Source: an uncultured Mycoplasmatota bacterium (GTDB lineage Bacteria > Bacillota_I > Bacilli_A > RF39 > UBA660). From it: a stretch of DNA of 17,606 nucleotides. The notes beneath the pieces were generated by a model. That model was not told the DNA's origin. It did no database searches and saw only the letters and a program-made list of their open reading frames with translations. Below are positions 1 to 7,977 of this stretch, piece after piece. Within the stretch, counting starts at the first letter, position 1. Each line of letters begins with the position of its first letter. The position numbers were made by a program, and so were the translations under genes. The stretch is taken from the NCBI GenBank assembly GCA_900547775.1, contig URHW01000011.1:1-17606 (forward strand), written 5' to 3'.

Positions 1-758
1 CAGCTAATCCATGTAATTCTGCAAATAATAGTACTACTGCAGCATTTGCAAGATACTCTGGTACAACATACAAGAGTGCATTTAATACAAATGCAGATGA
101 CAATGCTTATGTAGGATTTATGTATGGAACGCCAGGTTCTAGTACATATGCTGATACACATGCAAACACTAATAAGAGTACAATATTAACTAATTTAGAA
201 ACTTGGTATAATAACAATCTAAAAACATATGAAAGTGTAATAGATGATAATGTATGGTGTAATGATAAAACTAATGTAACAGATACTACATATAAACCGT
301 TGTGGGCTGATGTTAATGGCTTAGGCTTAGGATATGGTAAAAATGTAACATACTATGGTGCTACCAAAAGATTAGTAAGCACTAGTGACAGTGCCGGAGG
401 CACGGGGCCTAGTTTAAAATGTAACGGAGAACTAAGTAAAATAAATTCAAAAGTAGGCTTAATAACAGCAGATGAACTAGCATTTGCAGGATATGCTTAT
501 AATATAAGGAATACTGTAACATATTTAAAAGAAAATACTTCTGGCGAATGGTGGTCTTTGTCGCCTTCCGACTACATTAGTATCTACGCTAACGTTTGGA
601 CCGTGGAAAGTTACGGCACTTACTTCACCACCGGCTACGGTGGCAGGGGCGGCAGAGGCGTGCATGACTCTTACGGGGTTCGACCTTTAATTTCTCTTAA
701 ATCGACGACCAACGTAACCGGAAATGGTAGCAGTGATAAACCTTATAAAGTTGTTTAA
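1..758 (+). CDS. C-terminal part of a surface/pilin-like protein ending in a C-type-lectin-like, DGR-type variable domain (5' partial)
   Basis: The frame is open from base 3 to the TAA at 756-758, so the gene enters from the left and its start is not seen. The first internal ATG (120) is not a convincing start because the frame continues upstream and no ribosome binding site precedes it. The visible ~250 residues are rich in Asn, Thr, Ser, Tyr and Gly, with few charges, as in secreted proteins. The end has the pattern Trp-Trp-Ser-Leu-Ser-Pro, then a Tyr/Gly/Asp/Thr-rich stretch, then GVRPLISLK. This is the layout of the formylglycine-generating-enzyme/C-type-lectin fold used by DGR target proteins. 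Codon use changes sharply from about base 549 (see the variable-region entry). Family assignment is from motif recall; the ligand and cell attachment are unknown. A related non-DGR domain with the same Trp-Trp and VRP motifs is the alternative. Confidence 0.75.
   Translation, partial: ANPCNSANNSTTAAFARYSGTTYKSAFNTNADDNAYVGFMYGTPGSSTYADTHANTNKSTILTNLETWYNNNLKTYESVIDDNVWCNDKTNVTDTTYKPLWADVNGLGLGYGKNVTYYGATKRLVSTSDSAGGTGPSLKCNGELSKINSKVGLITADELAFAGYAYNIRNTVTYLKENTSGEWWSLSPSDYISIYANVWTVESYGTYFTTGYGGRGGRGVHDSYGVRPLISLKSTTNVTGNGSSDKPYKVV
549..720 (+). other. Candidate DGR variable region (VR)
   Basis: By hand count G+C is about 23% in 481-540, 48% in 541-600, 65% in 601-660 and 45% in 661-720. Of the 41 codons at 555-677, 21 end in C (TAC, GAC, GGC, ACC, TCC, TTC, ATC, AAC); of the 45 codons just upstream only 3 do. 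Adenine mutagenesis of AAC/AAY template codons gives exactly this NNC pattern, at the ligand-facing positions of a C-type-lectin fold. The invariant flanks are Trp-Trp-Ser-Leu-Ser-Pro before and GVRPLISL after. No template repeat and no reverse transcriptase lie in the window, so they would have to be elsewhere. Confidence 0.7.
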
Positions 759-768
759 CTTTTAGATT

Positions 769-795
769 AAGTCTATTTGATATAGACTTTTTTTT
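769..795 (+). terminator. Intrinsic terminator after the variable surface protein
   Basis: An 8-bp stem (769-776 with 782-789) has a 5-nt loop and runs into eight T residues (788-795), starting 10 nt after the stop codon. Confidence 0.85.
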
Positions 796-805
796 ATTAT
801 TTTAG

Positions 806-811
806 TACAAT
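806..811 (+). promoter_or_regulatory. Candidate -10 box TACAAT for the phosphatidyltransferase gene
   Basis: TACAAT lies 10 nt past the upstream U-tract and 16 nt before the ATG at 828. The -35 at standard spacing (783-788, TAGACT) is poor and falls within the terminator stem, so the call rests on the -10 box and on the same arrangement at 2822, 10971 and 14003. Confidence 0.4.
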
Positions 812-827
812 ATTATTGTGATGAATT

Positions 828-1592
828 ATGAAAAATAAAGGTGCTAAAATTATTGTTAATTCTATTACTATGACTAGGGTTATAGGCACTTTATTAATGC
901 CTTTTATAAGTTTGCTTTTAAGTCCTGGGGAGCTAATATTTTATATTATTATTTTGCTTCTTACTGATAGTGTTGATGGAATTATGGCTAGAAGACTTAA
1001 TGCTTGTACAATTTTTGGAGCATTGTTAGATGCAATTGCTGATAAACTTTTGGGAATTGCCACTCTTGCTGTTCTTGCATTCAGTTATCCAATTATGTTT
1101 TTACCAATTATTACTGAAACTTTGATATGTCTAATTAATACAAATGGTGCGGCAAGGGGAAGTTCTACTGAAAGTTCGTTTTTGGGTAAGTTTAAGACAT
1201 GGCTTTTTGGTATTGCGATAGTAGTTGGGTTCTGTACTATTTATAGTAGTGATATAATTACACTATTTAATGACAATACTAGAAATGGTTTGTATATGAT
1301 TGATATGTTTAACTATATTATAGATAATAAGGATAGTATTATGGTGGTACTTGCTAGTATTACGGCTGGTGCTGATATTATGGTAGCGGCTGATTATCGT
1401 TCGAGAAATAAGAATGAAATTAAGAAAGCAAAAGAGAATGGACTTAATGCTAAAGAGTTTAAACTTAAGAATAAGGATGATTTAATGTTTGCTTTGTTTG
1501 ACACAGATTATTATAATGAGACTAGAGGCGTGCCACTACTTCAAAGGCTAGGAGAGGAGAAGAAAAATGAAAAGAAAGTTAGAGGAAAATAA
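828..1592 (+). CDS. CDP-alcohol phosphatidyltransferase family protein (PgsA-like)
   Basis: This is a membrane enzyme that joins a CDP-activated lipid to an alcohol. The most likely reaction is CDP-diacylglycerol plus glycerol-3-phosphate, for phosphatidylglycerol synthesis. The full family signature D-x2-D-G-x2-A-R-x8-G-x3-D-x3-D is present at residues 47-72, with Asp47, Asp50, Asp68 and Asp72 as the metal and substrate ligands. Hydrophobic segments surround it. At 254 residues it is longer than typical PgsA (~180-200). The extra length includes a charged Lys/Glu-rich cytoplasmic tail from about residue 188. The ATG at 828 has only a weak upstream GTGATGA as ribosome binding site. The last 26 bases overlap the next gene, so the two are probably translated together. 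The acceptor alcohol is inferred, not shown. Confidence 0.85.
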   Translation: MKNKGAKIIVNSITMTRVIGTLLMPFISLLLSPGELIFYIIILLLTDSVDGIMARRLNACTIFGALLDAIADKLLGIATLAVLAFSYPIMFLPIITETLICLINTNGAARGSSTESSFLGKFKTWLFGIAIVVGFCTIYSSDIITLFNDNTRNGLYMIDMFNYIIDNKDSIMVVLASITAGADIMVAADYRSRNKNEIKKAKENGLNAKEFKLKNKDDLMFALFDTDYYNETRGVPLLQRLGEEKKNEKKVRGK

Positions 1593-2808
1593 ATATTTTC
1601 AGATTGGATTTACAGCATTTTTGGTTATTGCTTGTGCGATTATATTTTATTTTTTAATTTATAAGATAGGAATGCTTTATGGGTATTTAAAGACTTTTGT
1701 TGGTTTTTTTACACCATTTATTATTGGCTTTATCTTTGCTTATTTATTAAACCCAATTGTTAATTTTTTTAGAGATAAGGTATTTATTAAATTATTTAAG
1801 AAAAAGGATGAGAAAAGTTATAAGATTAGTAATAGTGTTAGTATTACTTTTACAGTAGTGTTGATGCTTGGACTTATTATTTTATTATTTAGTTTTATTT
1901 TGCCGGAACTTCTTAAAAGTATAGAAACGATTGCGGTTAATATGCCGGGATATATTACAGAAGTTAAGAATTATTTAGTTGGTAAGTTAGATGATCATAA
2001 AGAGATTCAAAAGGTTGTTTTAAATAATTATGATGCGATTAATAATTATTTAACGACAATGTTAAATACTAAGTTATTACCTCAGGTTGAGAAATGGCTT
2101 GTAGTACTTTCTGATGGTGTGTTTGGGGCAGTTAAGGTTATCTTTAATATAGTTATGGGATTTGTTATTTCTATTTATTATTTACTTGATAAGAAGAGTT
2201 TTGTTAGTGGATTTAAGAGAATGTTATATGCAATTCTACCTACTAAGACTGTTAATAAGATTTTAGATAATGCTCGACATACTGATTATATATTTGGTAA
2301 TTTTATTATTGGTAAGTTATTAGATGGTTTTAGTGTAGGATTTATTACTTTTATATTTTTAACTATATTTGGTTATCCTTATTCATTACTTATTGGGGTT
2401 ATTATAGGACTTACTAATATGATTCCTTATTTTGGACCATATATTGGTACTATTCCTAGTGCACTTCTTATTTTGATGGATAGTCCTACTAAGTGTTTAA
2501 TATTTATATTATTTATTATTGCTCTTCAGCAAGTTGATAGTTATTTAATTGAGCCAAGGCTATGTGGATCTAGAACTGGATTAAAGAGTTTCTGGGTATT
2601 AGCATCTATTCTATTATTTGGCAATGCTTTTGGAATTGTTGGTATGCTTGTTGCTGTTCCAGTGTTTGCTTTAATTTATGGATACTTTGATAATTTGATT
2701 CAAAATAAATTACTTGATAAGAAATTACCTAGTGATAAAGGTAGTTATGATGACTTAGAAAGAATTAATTCTGAGAGTAAAAGGTTAGTTAAAAAGACTT
2801 TAAAATAA
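1567..2808 (+). CDS. AI-2E family transporter (PF01594-type membrane protein)
   Basis: This 413-residue polytopic membrane protein has several hydrophobic helices, including a pair near the N-terminus, and the family hallmark NMIPYFGPYIGTIPSALL near residue 285. Members include exporters of quorum-sensing autoinducer-2, but many Firmicutes paralogs act as ion antiporters or have no known substrate, so the substrate is not assigned. The ATG at 1567 follows a strong purine-rich site (GGAGAGGAG, 1552-1560) inside the upstream gene. The 26-nt overlap with the phosphatidyltransferase suggests co-translation. The C-terminus is charged (Lys/Asp/Ser-rich), and its last codons form the 5' arm of a terminator. 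Confidence 0.88.
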   Translation: MKRKLEENKYFQIGFTAFLVIACAIIFYFLIYKIGMLYGYLKTFVGFFTPFIIGFIFAYLLNPIVNFFRDKVFIKLFKKKDEKSYKISNSVSITFTVVLMLGLIILLFSFILPELLKSIETIAVNMPGYITEVKNYLVGKLDDHKEIQKVVLNNYDAINNYLTTMLNTKLLPQVEKWLVVLSDGVFGAVKVIFNIVMGFVISIYYLLDKKSFVSGFKRMLYAILPTKTVNKILDNARHTDYIFGNFIIGKLLDGFSVGFITFIFLTIFGYPYSLLIGVIIGLTNMIPYFGPYIGTIPSALLILMDSPTKCLIFILFIIALQQVDSYLIEPRLCGSRTGLKSFWVLASILLFGNAFGIVGMLVAVPVFALIYGYFDNLIQNKLLDKKLPSDKGSYDDLERINSESKRLVKKTLK

Positions 2809-2816
2809 GTCTTTTT
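2793..2816 (+). terminator. Intrinsic terminator overlapping the stop codon of the AI-2E gene
   Basis: An 8-bp stem, AAAGACTT (2793-2800) with AAGTCTTT (2807-2814), has a 6-nt loop that contains most of the TAA stop (2806-2808) and is followed by T residues. It separates the lipid/transport unit from the rlmN operon. Confidence 0.8.
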
Positions 2817-2821
2817 TGCTT

Positions 2822-2827
2822 TATAAT
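2822..2827 (+). promoter_or_regulatory. Candidate -10 box TATAAT for the rlmN operon
   Basis: A perfect TATAAT lies 6 nt after the terminator and 16 nt before the ATG at 2844. The sequence 17 bp upstream (TTTAAA, 2799-2804) is a weak -35. Transcription would start about 10 nt before the ATG, almost on the ribosome binding site. Confidence 0.5.
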
Positions 2828-2843
2828 TAAATTGGGGTGGATT

Positions 2844-3860
2844 ATGCCGAATATATATAATTTTACTTATGAAAATTTAGAAGAGAAACTTATATCTTTG
2901 GGTGAAAAGAAGTTTAGAACACGACAGATATGGCAGTGGCTTTATGAGAAGAGAGTTAAGAGTTTTGATGAGATGAGAAATTTAAGTAGTGAGCTTATTT
3001 CTAAACTTAAGGATAATTTTAGTTTTGATTATATAGAAATTGTTACTGCTCAAAGAAGTGATAGTACTAATAAATATTTGTTTAAACTTAATGATGGAAA
3101 TTTTATTGAAGCCGTTTTAATGAAACATGATTATGGTTTAAGTGTATGTGTTTCTAGCCAAGTTGGATGCAATATGGGATGTGCTTTTTGTGAAAGTGGT
3201 AGACTTAAAAAAGTACGTAATTTAGAATCTTTTGAGATAATAGAACAAATTTTACTTATTAGTGAAGACATAAATGAAAGAATAAGCAGTATTGTTATAA
3301 TGGGAATAGGAGAACCGTTTGATAATTACGATAATATTATTAATTTTATAAAGATTGTAAATAATCCTTTTGGCTTAGCAATTGGTGCAAGACACATAAC
3401 AGTTAGTACATGCGGAATTATTCCTAAAATAAAGGAGTTTATGAATCTTGATTTGCAGGTTAATTTAGCAATTAGTTTGCATGCACCAACAAACGCGCTT
3501 AGAAGTAAGATTATGCCAATAAATAATGCTTATCCACTTGACGATTTAGTTAACACCTTAAAGGAGTATATTGCAAAAACTAATAGACGAGTTACTATAG
3601 AATATGTTATGCTTAATAATGTAAATGATAGTTTAGAAGATGCAAGAAATCTTGCTAATTTACTTAAGGGAATGAATGTGTATGTTAATTTAATTCCTTA
3701 TAATGAGACTAGTCATTTAGATTTTAAAAGAAGCGATAAAATAAACTCTTTTTATGATACTTTAAAGAAGTATAAAATTAATGTAACTGTAAGACGTGAA
3801 TTCGGTTCTAATATAGATGCAGCATGTGGACAGTTACGAGCTAAAGAGGTGGAAAAATGA
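2844..3860 (+). CDS. rlmN: Dual-specificity 23S rRNA (A2503)/tRNA (A37) C2-methyltransferase RlmN
   Basis: RlmN is a radical-SAM methyltransferase that forms 2-methyladenosine at A2503 of 23S rRNA and at A37 of some tRNAs. The CxxxCxxC iron-sulfur motif is CNMGCAFC (Cys109, Cys113, Cys116). The C-terminal catalytic cysteine lies in the conserved FGSNIDAACGQLR segment, and the GIGEPFDNYDN motif is present. Length is 338 residues, normal for the family. I chose the ATG at 2844 because GGGGTGG sits just before it; an in-frame TTG at 2832 would overlap that site. It is the first gene of a five-gene operon in the order known from Bacillus, and its stop overlaps the next start as ATGA. Confidence 0.95.
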   Translation: MPNIYNFTYENLEEKLISLGEKKFRTRQIWQWLYEKRVKSFDEMRNLSSELISKLKDNFSFDYIEIVTAQRSDSTNKYLFKLNDGNFIEAVLMKHDYGLSVCVSSQVGCNMGCAFCESGRLKKVRNLESFEIIEQILLISEDINERISSIVIMGIGEPFDNYDNIINFIKIVNNPFGLAIGARHITVSTCGIIPKIKEFMNLDLQVNLAISLHAPTNALRSKIMPINNAYPLDDLVNTLKEYIAKTNRRVTIEYVMLNNVNDSLEDARNLANLLKGMNVYVNLIPYNETSHLDFKRSDKINSFYDTLKKYKINVTVRREFGSNIDAACGQLRAKEVEK

Positions 3861-4600
3861 AATCATTTTATTTAACAGATACTGGAAGAGTTAGAAGTCA
3901 TAATGAGGACTCTGTTACAATAGTTAAAAATGCATCAGGTGAGCACTTAATGATTGTAGCCGATGGCATGGGAGGACACAGAGCAGGTGAGATAGCAAGT
4001 TCAATGGTAGTTACTCATATGGGCTCTAGATTTAGTGAATTATCTACTATTGGTAGCAAATTAGATGCAGCAAGCTGGCTTAATGAAAATATAGGAGAAA
4101 TTAATACTAATATAATTAAATATGCTGAGGAAAATCCAGAAGCAACGGGGTTAGGCACTACAGTTGTAATGGCCTTACTTACAAAAGATTTTTTGATATT
4201 TGCAAATATTGGTGATTCTAGTGGGTTTGTACTTAAGAATAGTAAACTTCATAAGATAACTAAAGATCATACACTTGTAAATTTACTAGTAGAGTCTGGT
4301 GAGTTAAGTGCTGAAGAAGCAGAAAATCATCCGAAGAAAAATGTTTTAATGAGAGCACTTGGGGCTGCTGAAAAGCAAGAACTTGATATATTTGATGTTG
4401 ATCCAAATGTTGATGCTGTACTTTTATGTAGCGATGGACTTACTAATATGCTTACAAAAGAGCAGATTGAGAAAGTTTTAATAGATGAAGAACTTAATGA
4501 AGAAGGAAAACTTATTAAATTAATTAAGAAATGTAATGCTAGAGGGGGAACAGATAATATAACAGTAGCGTATCTTGTTAAAGAAGGTGGTATAGAATGA
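3857..4600 (+). CDS. prpC: PP2C-family Ser/Thr protein phosphatase (PrpC/Stp1-like)
   Basis: This is a metal-dependent phosphatase that reverses the action of the neighbouring Ser/Thr kinase. The 247-residue protein is a single PP2C domain with all metal motifs visible: RSHNEDS near the N-terminus, ADGMGGHRAGE, GLGTTVV, ANIGDSS, TKDHT, LLCSDGL and GGTDNIT near the end. There are no membrane segments, so it is cytoplasmic. The ATG (3857) overlaps the rlmN stop by ATGA and is preceded by GAGGTGG. Its own stop overlaps the kinase start by ATGA. This double coupling implies matched synthesis of phosphatase and kinase. Confidence 0.95.
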   Translation: MKSFYLTDTGRVRSHNEDSVTIVKNASGEHLMIVADGMGGHRAGEIASSMVVTHMGSRFSELSTIGSKLDAASWLNENIGEINTNIIKYAEENPEATGLGTTVVMALLTKDFLIFANIGDSSGFVLKNSKLHKITKDHTLVNLLVESGELSAEEAENHPKKNVLMRALGAAEKQELDIFDVDPNVDAVLLCSDGLTNMLTKEQIEKVLIDEELNEEGKLIKLIKKCNARGGTDNITVAYLVKEGGIE

Positions 4601-6318
4601 TACAAAAGGGGCAAAAAATAAATGACCGTTACCAAATTATTAAGTCTATTGGTGAAGGTGGAATGGCTAATGTGTATTTAGCATTTGATACTATTTTAGA
4701 ACGTAATGTTGCAGTTAAAGTTTTAAGAGGAGATTTAGCAAACGATGAAAAGTTTGTTAGACGTTTTCAAAGAGAAGCATTAAGTGCAAGTTCATTATCT
4801 CATCCTAATATAGTTGAGGTTTATGATGTAGGTGAAGATGATGGTATATATTATATTGTCATGGAGTATATTGAAGGTAAGCATTTAAAACAACTTCTTA
4901 AAAGAAGAGGAAAACTTACTTTAGAAGAAGCAGTTGATATTATGCTTCAAGTAACTGATGGTATGGCTTGTGCTCATGATTCTTATATAATTCATAGAGA
5001 TATTAAGCCACAAAATATCATGATATTAGAAAATGGTCTTGTTAAAATAACTGATTTTGGTATAGCAATGGCCTTAAATAGCACTCAACTTACTCAAACT
5101 AATAGTGTTATGGGAAGTGTTCATTATATACCTCCAGAGCAAGCTAGTGGTAAGGGATGCACTATTCAAAGTGATGTATATTCAATGGGAATCTTATTTT
5201 ATGAATTACTTACTGGTACTCTTCCATATAAAGGTGATAATGCTGTTGAAATAGCACTTAAACACTTAAAAAATCCTCTTCCAAGTATTAGAGAGGAACT
5301 ACCAAACGTACCACAACCAGTTGAAAATATTATTCTAAAAGCTTGTGCTAAGAACCCTAAAAATAGATATGCCGATGCTAGAGAAATGCATGAAGATTTA
5401 AAGACTTGTTTAAGTAAGAGCAGGGCTGATGAACCAAAGTATGTTTATAATTATCCGGAGTTTGACGAGAAAGATAAAAAGAGTGTTAGTGAAACTAAAA
5501 AGATAGAAAAAGTGGATAAGGTTAAAGAGAAAAAGGAAGAGGTTGGCGTGAAGAAGATTACTGAAAAAGATTATCATAAGAAAGAAAATAAGGTTTTAAT
5601 TGTTTTAGGGTTTGTATTTGCAGCGCTTGCGATCATTACAACCAGTGTAGTTGTGTTACTTCCTAAACTTACTTCATCTAAGGATTTAGTTGTACCTGAT
5701 GTTTCAGATAAGACAGTAGATGAAGCTGTTGATATTCTTACTAAGATGGGACTTAAGATTAGTGCTGAAAATAAGACAGTTACCAGTGATACTATAGAAA
5801 AAGGAAAAGTAGTTAAGACGAGTCCTAATAAAGGAAGAACAGTTAAGGAAGGCTCTGAAGTCATTATTTATGAATCTAGTGGGGCTGGAACAATTACTTT
5901 AGAAGATTATACAGGTAAAAATTATATTGAAGTTAAAACAATTTTAGAGCAGATTAATAAGTTATTTGTAATTCAAAAAACCGAAGAAGTTGGTAATGAA
6001 TCTAATTATGAAAAAGATGAGATAATTAAGCAAGAACCTGCAGCTGGGACAGAGGTTAAAGAAGGAGACACTATTACATTATACGTACCAGATATAGTAG
6101 ATAGTTATCCAGACTTTACAAAAGGAAATTATAGTTTAACTGACATCCAAGCATTCTGTGATAAGTACAAATTGAAATTAGAAGTTGAGTATAAACCAAC
6201 CGATGAATATGAACAAGGAGCAATTATTAGTCAGTCTAGAATTGCTGGATCATCAATTATTAGTAACATGTCATTAAAGATTGTTATTGCTGATTCTCTA
6301 GAGGATACAACAGATTAA
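4597..6318 (+). CDS. prkC: Membrane PASTA-domain Ser/Thr protein kinase (PrkC/StkP-like)
   Basis: This eukaryotic-type kinase senses peptidoglycan fragments or lipid II through outside PASTA repeats and phosphorylates cell-division, wall and translation targets. The kinase domain is residues ~10-275: glycine loop GEGGMANV (19-26), Lys41 in AVKVL, catalytic HRDIKPQN (133-140), DFG (153-155) and PPEQASG. A Lys/Glu-rich juxtamembrane linker follows (~290-330), then one membrane helix (~333-356). Three PASTA-like repeats follow (~362-427, 433-498, 500-567), the third more diverged. At 573 residues it is somewhat shorter than Bacillus PrkC. The start is set by ATGA overlap with the phosphatase; only one base separates its stop from rsgA. 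Confidence 0.95.
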   Translation: MIQKGQKINDRYQIIKSIGEGGMANVYLAFDTILERNVAVKVLRGDLANDEKFVRRFQREALSASSLSHPNIVEVYDVGEDDGIYYIVMEYIEGKHLKQLLKRRGKLTLEEAVDIMLQVTDGMACAHDSYIIHRDIKPQNIMILENGLVKITDFGIAMALNSTQLTQTNSVMGSVHYIPPEQASGKGCTIQSDVYSMGILFYELLTGTLPYKGDNAVEIALKHLKNPLPSIREELPNVPQPVENIILKACAKNPKNRYADAREMHEDLKTCLSKSRADEPKYVYNYPEFDEKDKKSVSETKKIEKVDKVKEKKEEVGVKKITEKDYHKKENKVLIVLGFVFAALAIITTSVVVLLPKLTSSKDLVVPDVSDKTVDEAVDILTKMGLKISAENKTVTSDTIEKGKVVKTSPNKGRTVKEGSEVIIYESSGAGTITLEDYTGKNYIEVKTILEQINKLFVIQKTEEVGNESNYEKDEIIKQEPAAGTEVKEGDTITLYVPDIVDSYPDFTKGNYSLTDIQAFCDKYKLKLEVEYKPTDEYEQGAIISQSRIAGSSIISNMSLKIVIADSLEDTTD

Positions 6319-6319
6319 T

Positions 6320-7141
6320 ATGGAAGGCACAATAGTTAGAATAATTAGTAATTTATGCACTGTTGATTGTGGTGGTGCTTTATATGATTGCAAGCCTAGG
6401 GGAAAGTTCTATCATACGAATATTTCCCCTTTAGTTGGTGATCATGTTGTAATTGATGAAGTTAATAATTATATTTTGGATATAAAGGAACGTAAGAATT
6501 ATTTAGATAGACCATCTATTAGTAATGTAGATGCGGCCCTTATTGTAACCAGCGTTAAAAAGCCAGAACTATCTCTAAGCCTACTTGATAAAATGATTAG
6601 TAATGTAACTTATAAAGACATTGAACCAATTATATGTTTCAGTAAGACTGATTTACTTTCATTTAAAGAAAAACTTGAACTTAAAAAGATTATTAAATAT
6701 TATAATAAGATAGGAATTAAGTGTACGACGAATAGAAAATTAGGTAAGATTACTAAATTGCTTGATGGAAAAATAGTGGTGCTTACTGGCCAAACAGGTG
6801 CTGGCAAAAGTACTCTATTAAATATGTTAAATCCTAGTCTTAATTTAAAGACAGATGAGATTAGTGAGGCTCTTGGTAGAGGAAAACACACGACTAGACA
6901 TGCTGAATTATTTAAATATAAGAATAGTTTAATCGCAGATACTCCAGGATTTAGTGCTTTAGACATAACACATATACCAAAGGATGAGTTAAAAAATACT
7001 TTTGTAGAGTTTAATTTAGATTGTGAATTTAAGGATTGCAAGCATATGAATGAGAAAAACTGTATGGTTAAAGATTATGTAAATTCTGGTAAGATTCTTA
7101 AAAGTAGATATGATAATTATAGAAAGTTTATGGGAGAATAA
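6320..7141 (+). CDS. rsgA: Ribosome small-subunit biogenesis GTPase RsgA
   Basis: RsgA is a circularly permuted GTPase that checks late 30S subunit maturation. It has an N-terminal OB fold (~1-65), then the GTPase motifs in the family's permuted order: G4 as SKTD (108-111), G1 as GQTGAGKS (157-164), G2 in GKHTTR, and G3 as DTPGF (207-211). The zinc knuckle is Cys235, Cys240, His242 and Cys248. G4 has Ser in place of the usual Asn (SKTD for NKxD), which may weaken guanine contacts. The 273-residue length is slightly short but complete. The stop TAA shares its last base with the rpe ATG. In Bacillus this protein is phosphorylated by PrkC, which fits the neighbourhood. Confidence 0.94.
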   Translation: MEGTIVRIISNLCTVDCGGALYDCKPRGKFYHTNISPLVGDHVVIDEVNNYILDIKERKNYLDRPSISNVDAALIVTSVKKPELSLSLLDKMISNVTYKDIEPIICFSKTDLLSFKEKLELKKIIKYYNKIGIKCTTNRKLGKITKLLDGKIVVLTGQTGAGKSTLLNMLNPSLNLKTDEISEALGRGKHTTRHAELFKYKNSLIADTPGFSALDITHIPKDELKNTFVEFNLDCEFKDCKHMNEKNCMVKDYVNSGKILKSRYDNYRKFMGE

Positions 7142-7758
7142 TGAAAGTAGCAGTTTCGTTTATTAAAAGTTTATATGATGAAAAGAAGACGATTAAATTA
7201 ATTGATATGACTAGTGCTGACTATATTCATGTTGATATTATGGATGGAGAGTTTGTTCCAACTAAAAATTATGATTTTGATGATATAAAGTTAATGTTGG
7301 ATGGCGTAAGTAAACTTTTAGATGTTCATTTAATGGTTAAACATCCACTAGGTTATATTAAAGATTATGCGTCTTTAAATACTAAACAAATTACTTTTCA
7401 TGCTGAAGCAGATGATGATATTTATGAAACAATAAATGAGATTCACAGTTATGGAATTAAGGCAGGACTAGCAATTAATCCAGATACACCAGTTAAACAA
7501 ATTGAGAAGTATTTAGACTTAGTTGATGTGGTGCTTGTTATGAGTGTTTACCCAGGAAAAGGTGGACAGAAATTTATAAGTGAAACATCAAAGAAAATAG
7601 AAGAACTCAATCATTATAGTGATCTTTTAATTGAGGTTGATGGGGGAATAAATAAAGACACTATTGACATGGCAAGAGGTGCTGATATGGTAGTAAGTGG
7701 GTCTTATGTTTGTGAGAGCACTGACTATGAGAAAGCAATTGAGAGCTTAAAAAATTAG
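7141..7758 (+). CDS. rpe: Ribulose-phosphate 3-epimerase
   Basis: This enzyme interconverts ribulose-5-phosphate and xylulose-5-phosphate in the pentose phosphate pathway. It is a TIM barrel with metal/catalytic residues in HVDIMDG (His30, Asp32, Asp35), HLMV, HAEA, the phosphate-binding loop and EVDGGIN. Two features depart from the family norm. The N-terminal PSILSADF-type strand is replaced by VAVSFIKS, and the phosphate loop reads PGKGGQ instead of PGFGGQ. At 205 residues it is about ten shorter than usual. The key acid/base aspartates remain, so activity is expected, though specificity for a related ketose phosphate is possible. It is the last gene of the operon. Confidence 0.9.
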   Translation: MKVAVSFIKSLYDEKKTIKLIDMTSADYIHVDIMDGEFVPTKNYDFDDIKLMLDGVSKLLDVHLMVKHPLGYIKDYASLNTKQITFHAEADDDIYETINEIHSYGIKAGLAINPDTPVKQIEKYLDLVDVVLVMSVYPGKGGQKFISETSKKIEELNHYSDLLIEVDGGINKDTIDMARGADMVVSGSYVCESTDYEKAIESLKN

Positions 7759-7767
7759 GCTCTTTTT
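7742..7767 (+). terminator. Intrinsic terminator overlapping the rpe stop codon
   Basis: A 9-bp stem with one G-U pair (AGAGCTTAA 7742-7750 with TTAGGCTCT 7755-7763) has an AAAA loop and a T run (7763-7767). The stop TAG lies inside the 3' arm. Confidence 0.8.
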
Positions 7768-7769
7768 GT

Positions 7770-7857
7770 ATGCAAATATTTAGAATTTCAAATATTAAAA
7801 ATCTGCGTACAAGCGTTTGCAAAAATGCTTGACAAGTATATTTTTAAAGGTTACAAT
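7770..7857 (+). promoter_or_regulatory. SOS-type promoter of the dinD-like array, resembling the recA promoter
   Basis: TTGACA (7829-7834), a 17-bp spacer and TACAAT (7852-7857) form a strong sigma-A promoter. A LexA-box-like element CGTACAAGCGTTTG (7806-7819) fits 12 of 14 positions of the Bacillus consensus CGAACRNRYGTTYC, but its own dyad symmetry is weak. The whole stretch aligns with 9747-9835 before recA: ATGCAAAT at the left, AATAT then AAAAAT, GTTTG, AAAAATGCTTGACA and TACAAT, with identical operator-to-promoter spacing. Confidence 0.7.
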
Positions 7858-7977
7858 TTAGGTGTCTTGCTTAGGGGTGAGAGCAGGACTTTAGATGAGC
7901 ATTTTCTTTAAGTAGGAAATGGTCTATATAGGATGAGACATAATTAATAAAAAAATTGAAAGGTGAGATGATTATAT
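7858..7977 (+). other. Transcribed leader before the first Bro-N module; no gene seen
   Basis: About 110 nt lie between the promoter and the first module. It is purine-rich and holds only a six-codon ORF (7895-7915) without a well-placed ribosome binding site. The end carries AAAGGTGAG followed by ATG (7968-7970), which opens a five-codon frame that stops at TAA one base out of register with the module. Confidence 0.4.

Noticed and set aside
391..403. Hairpin GTGCC-GGA-GGCAC as the DGR-associated cruciform
   Set aside because: It lies upstream of the variable region, whereas DGR hairpins lie just after it, and it is explained by ordinary codons. A weaker hairpin at 681-704 (CGA/TCG and TTTAA/TTAAA) is better placed but too short to claim.
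2832..2843. TTG at 2832 as the rlmN start
   Set aside because: It would put the ribosome binding site GGGGTGG inside the coding sequence; ATG 2844 has that site at correct spacing.
4327..4635. Reverse-strand open frame opposite the phosphatase gene (also 5574-5864, 6700-7041, 8421-8618, 13761-13973, 15455-15652)
   Set aside because: Each lies opposite a well-supported gene or a module array, has biased Ser/Phe/Leu composition typical of reversed AT-rich codons, and lacks a ribosome binding site or family motif.
7895..7915. Six-codon ORF in the leader of the dinD-like array as a leader peptide
   Set aside because: No ribosome binding site at correct spacing, no codon bias and no attenuator hairpin after it.
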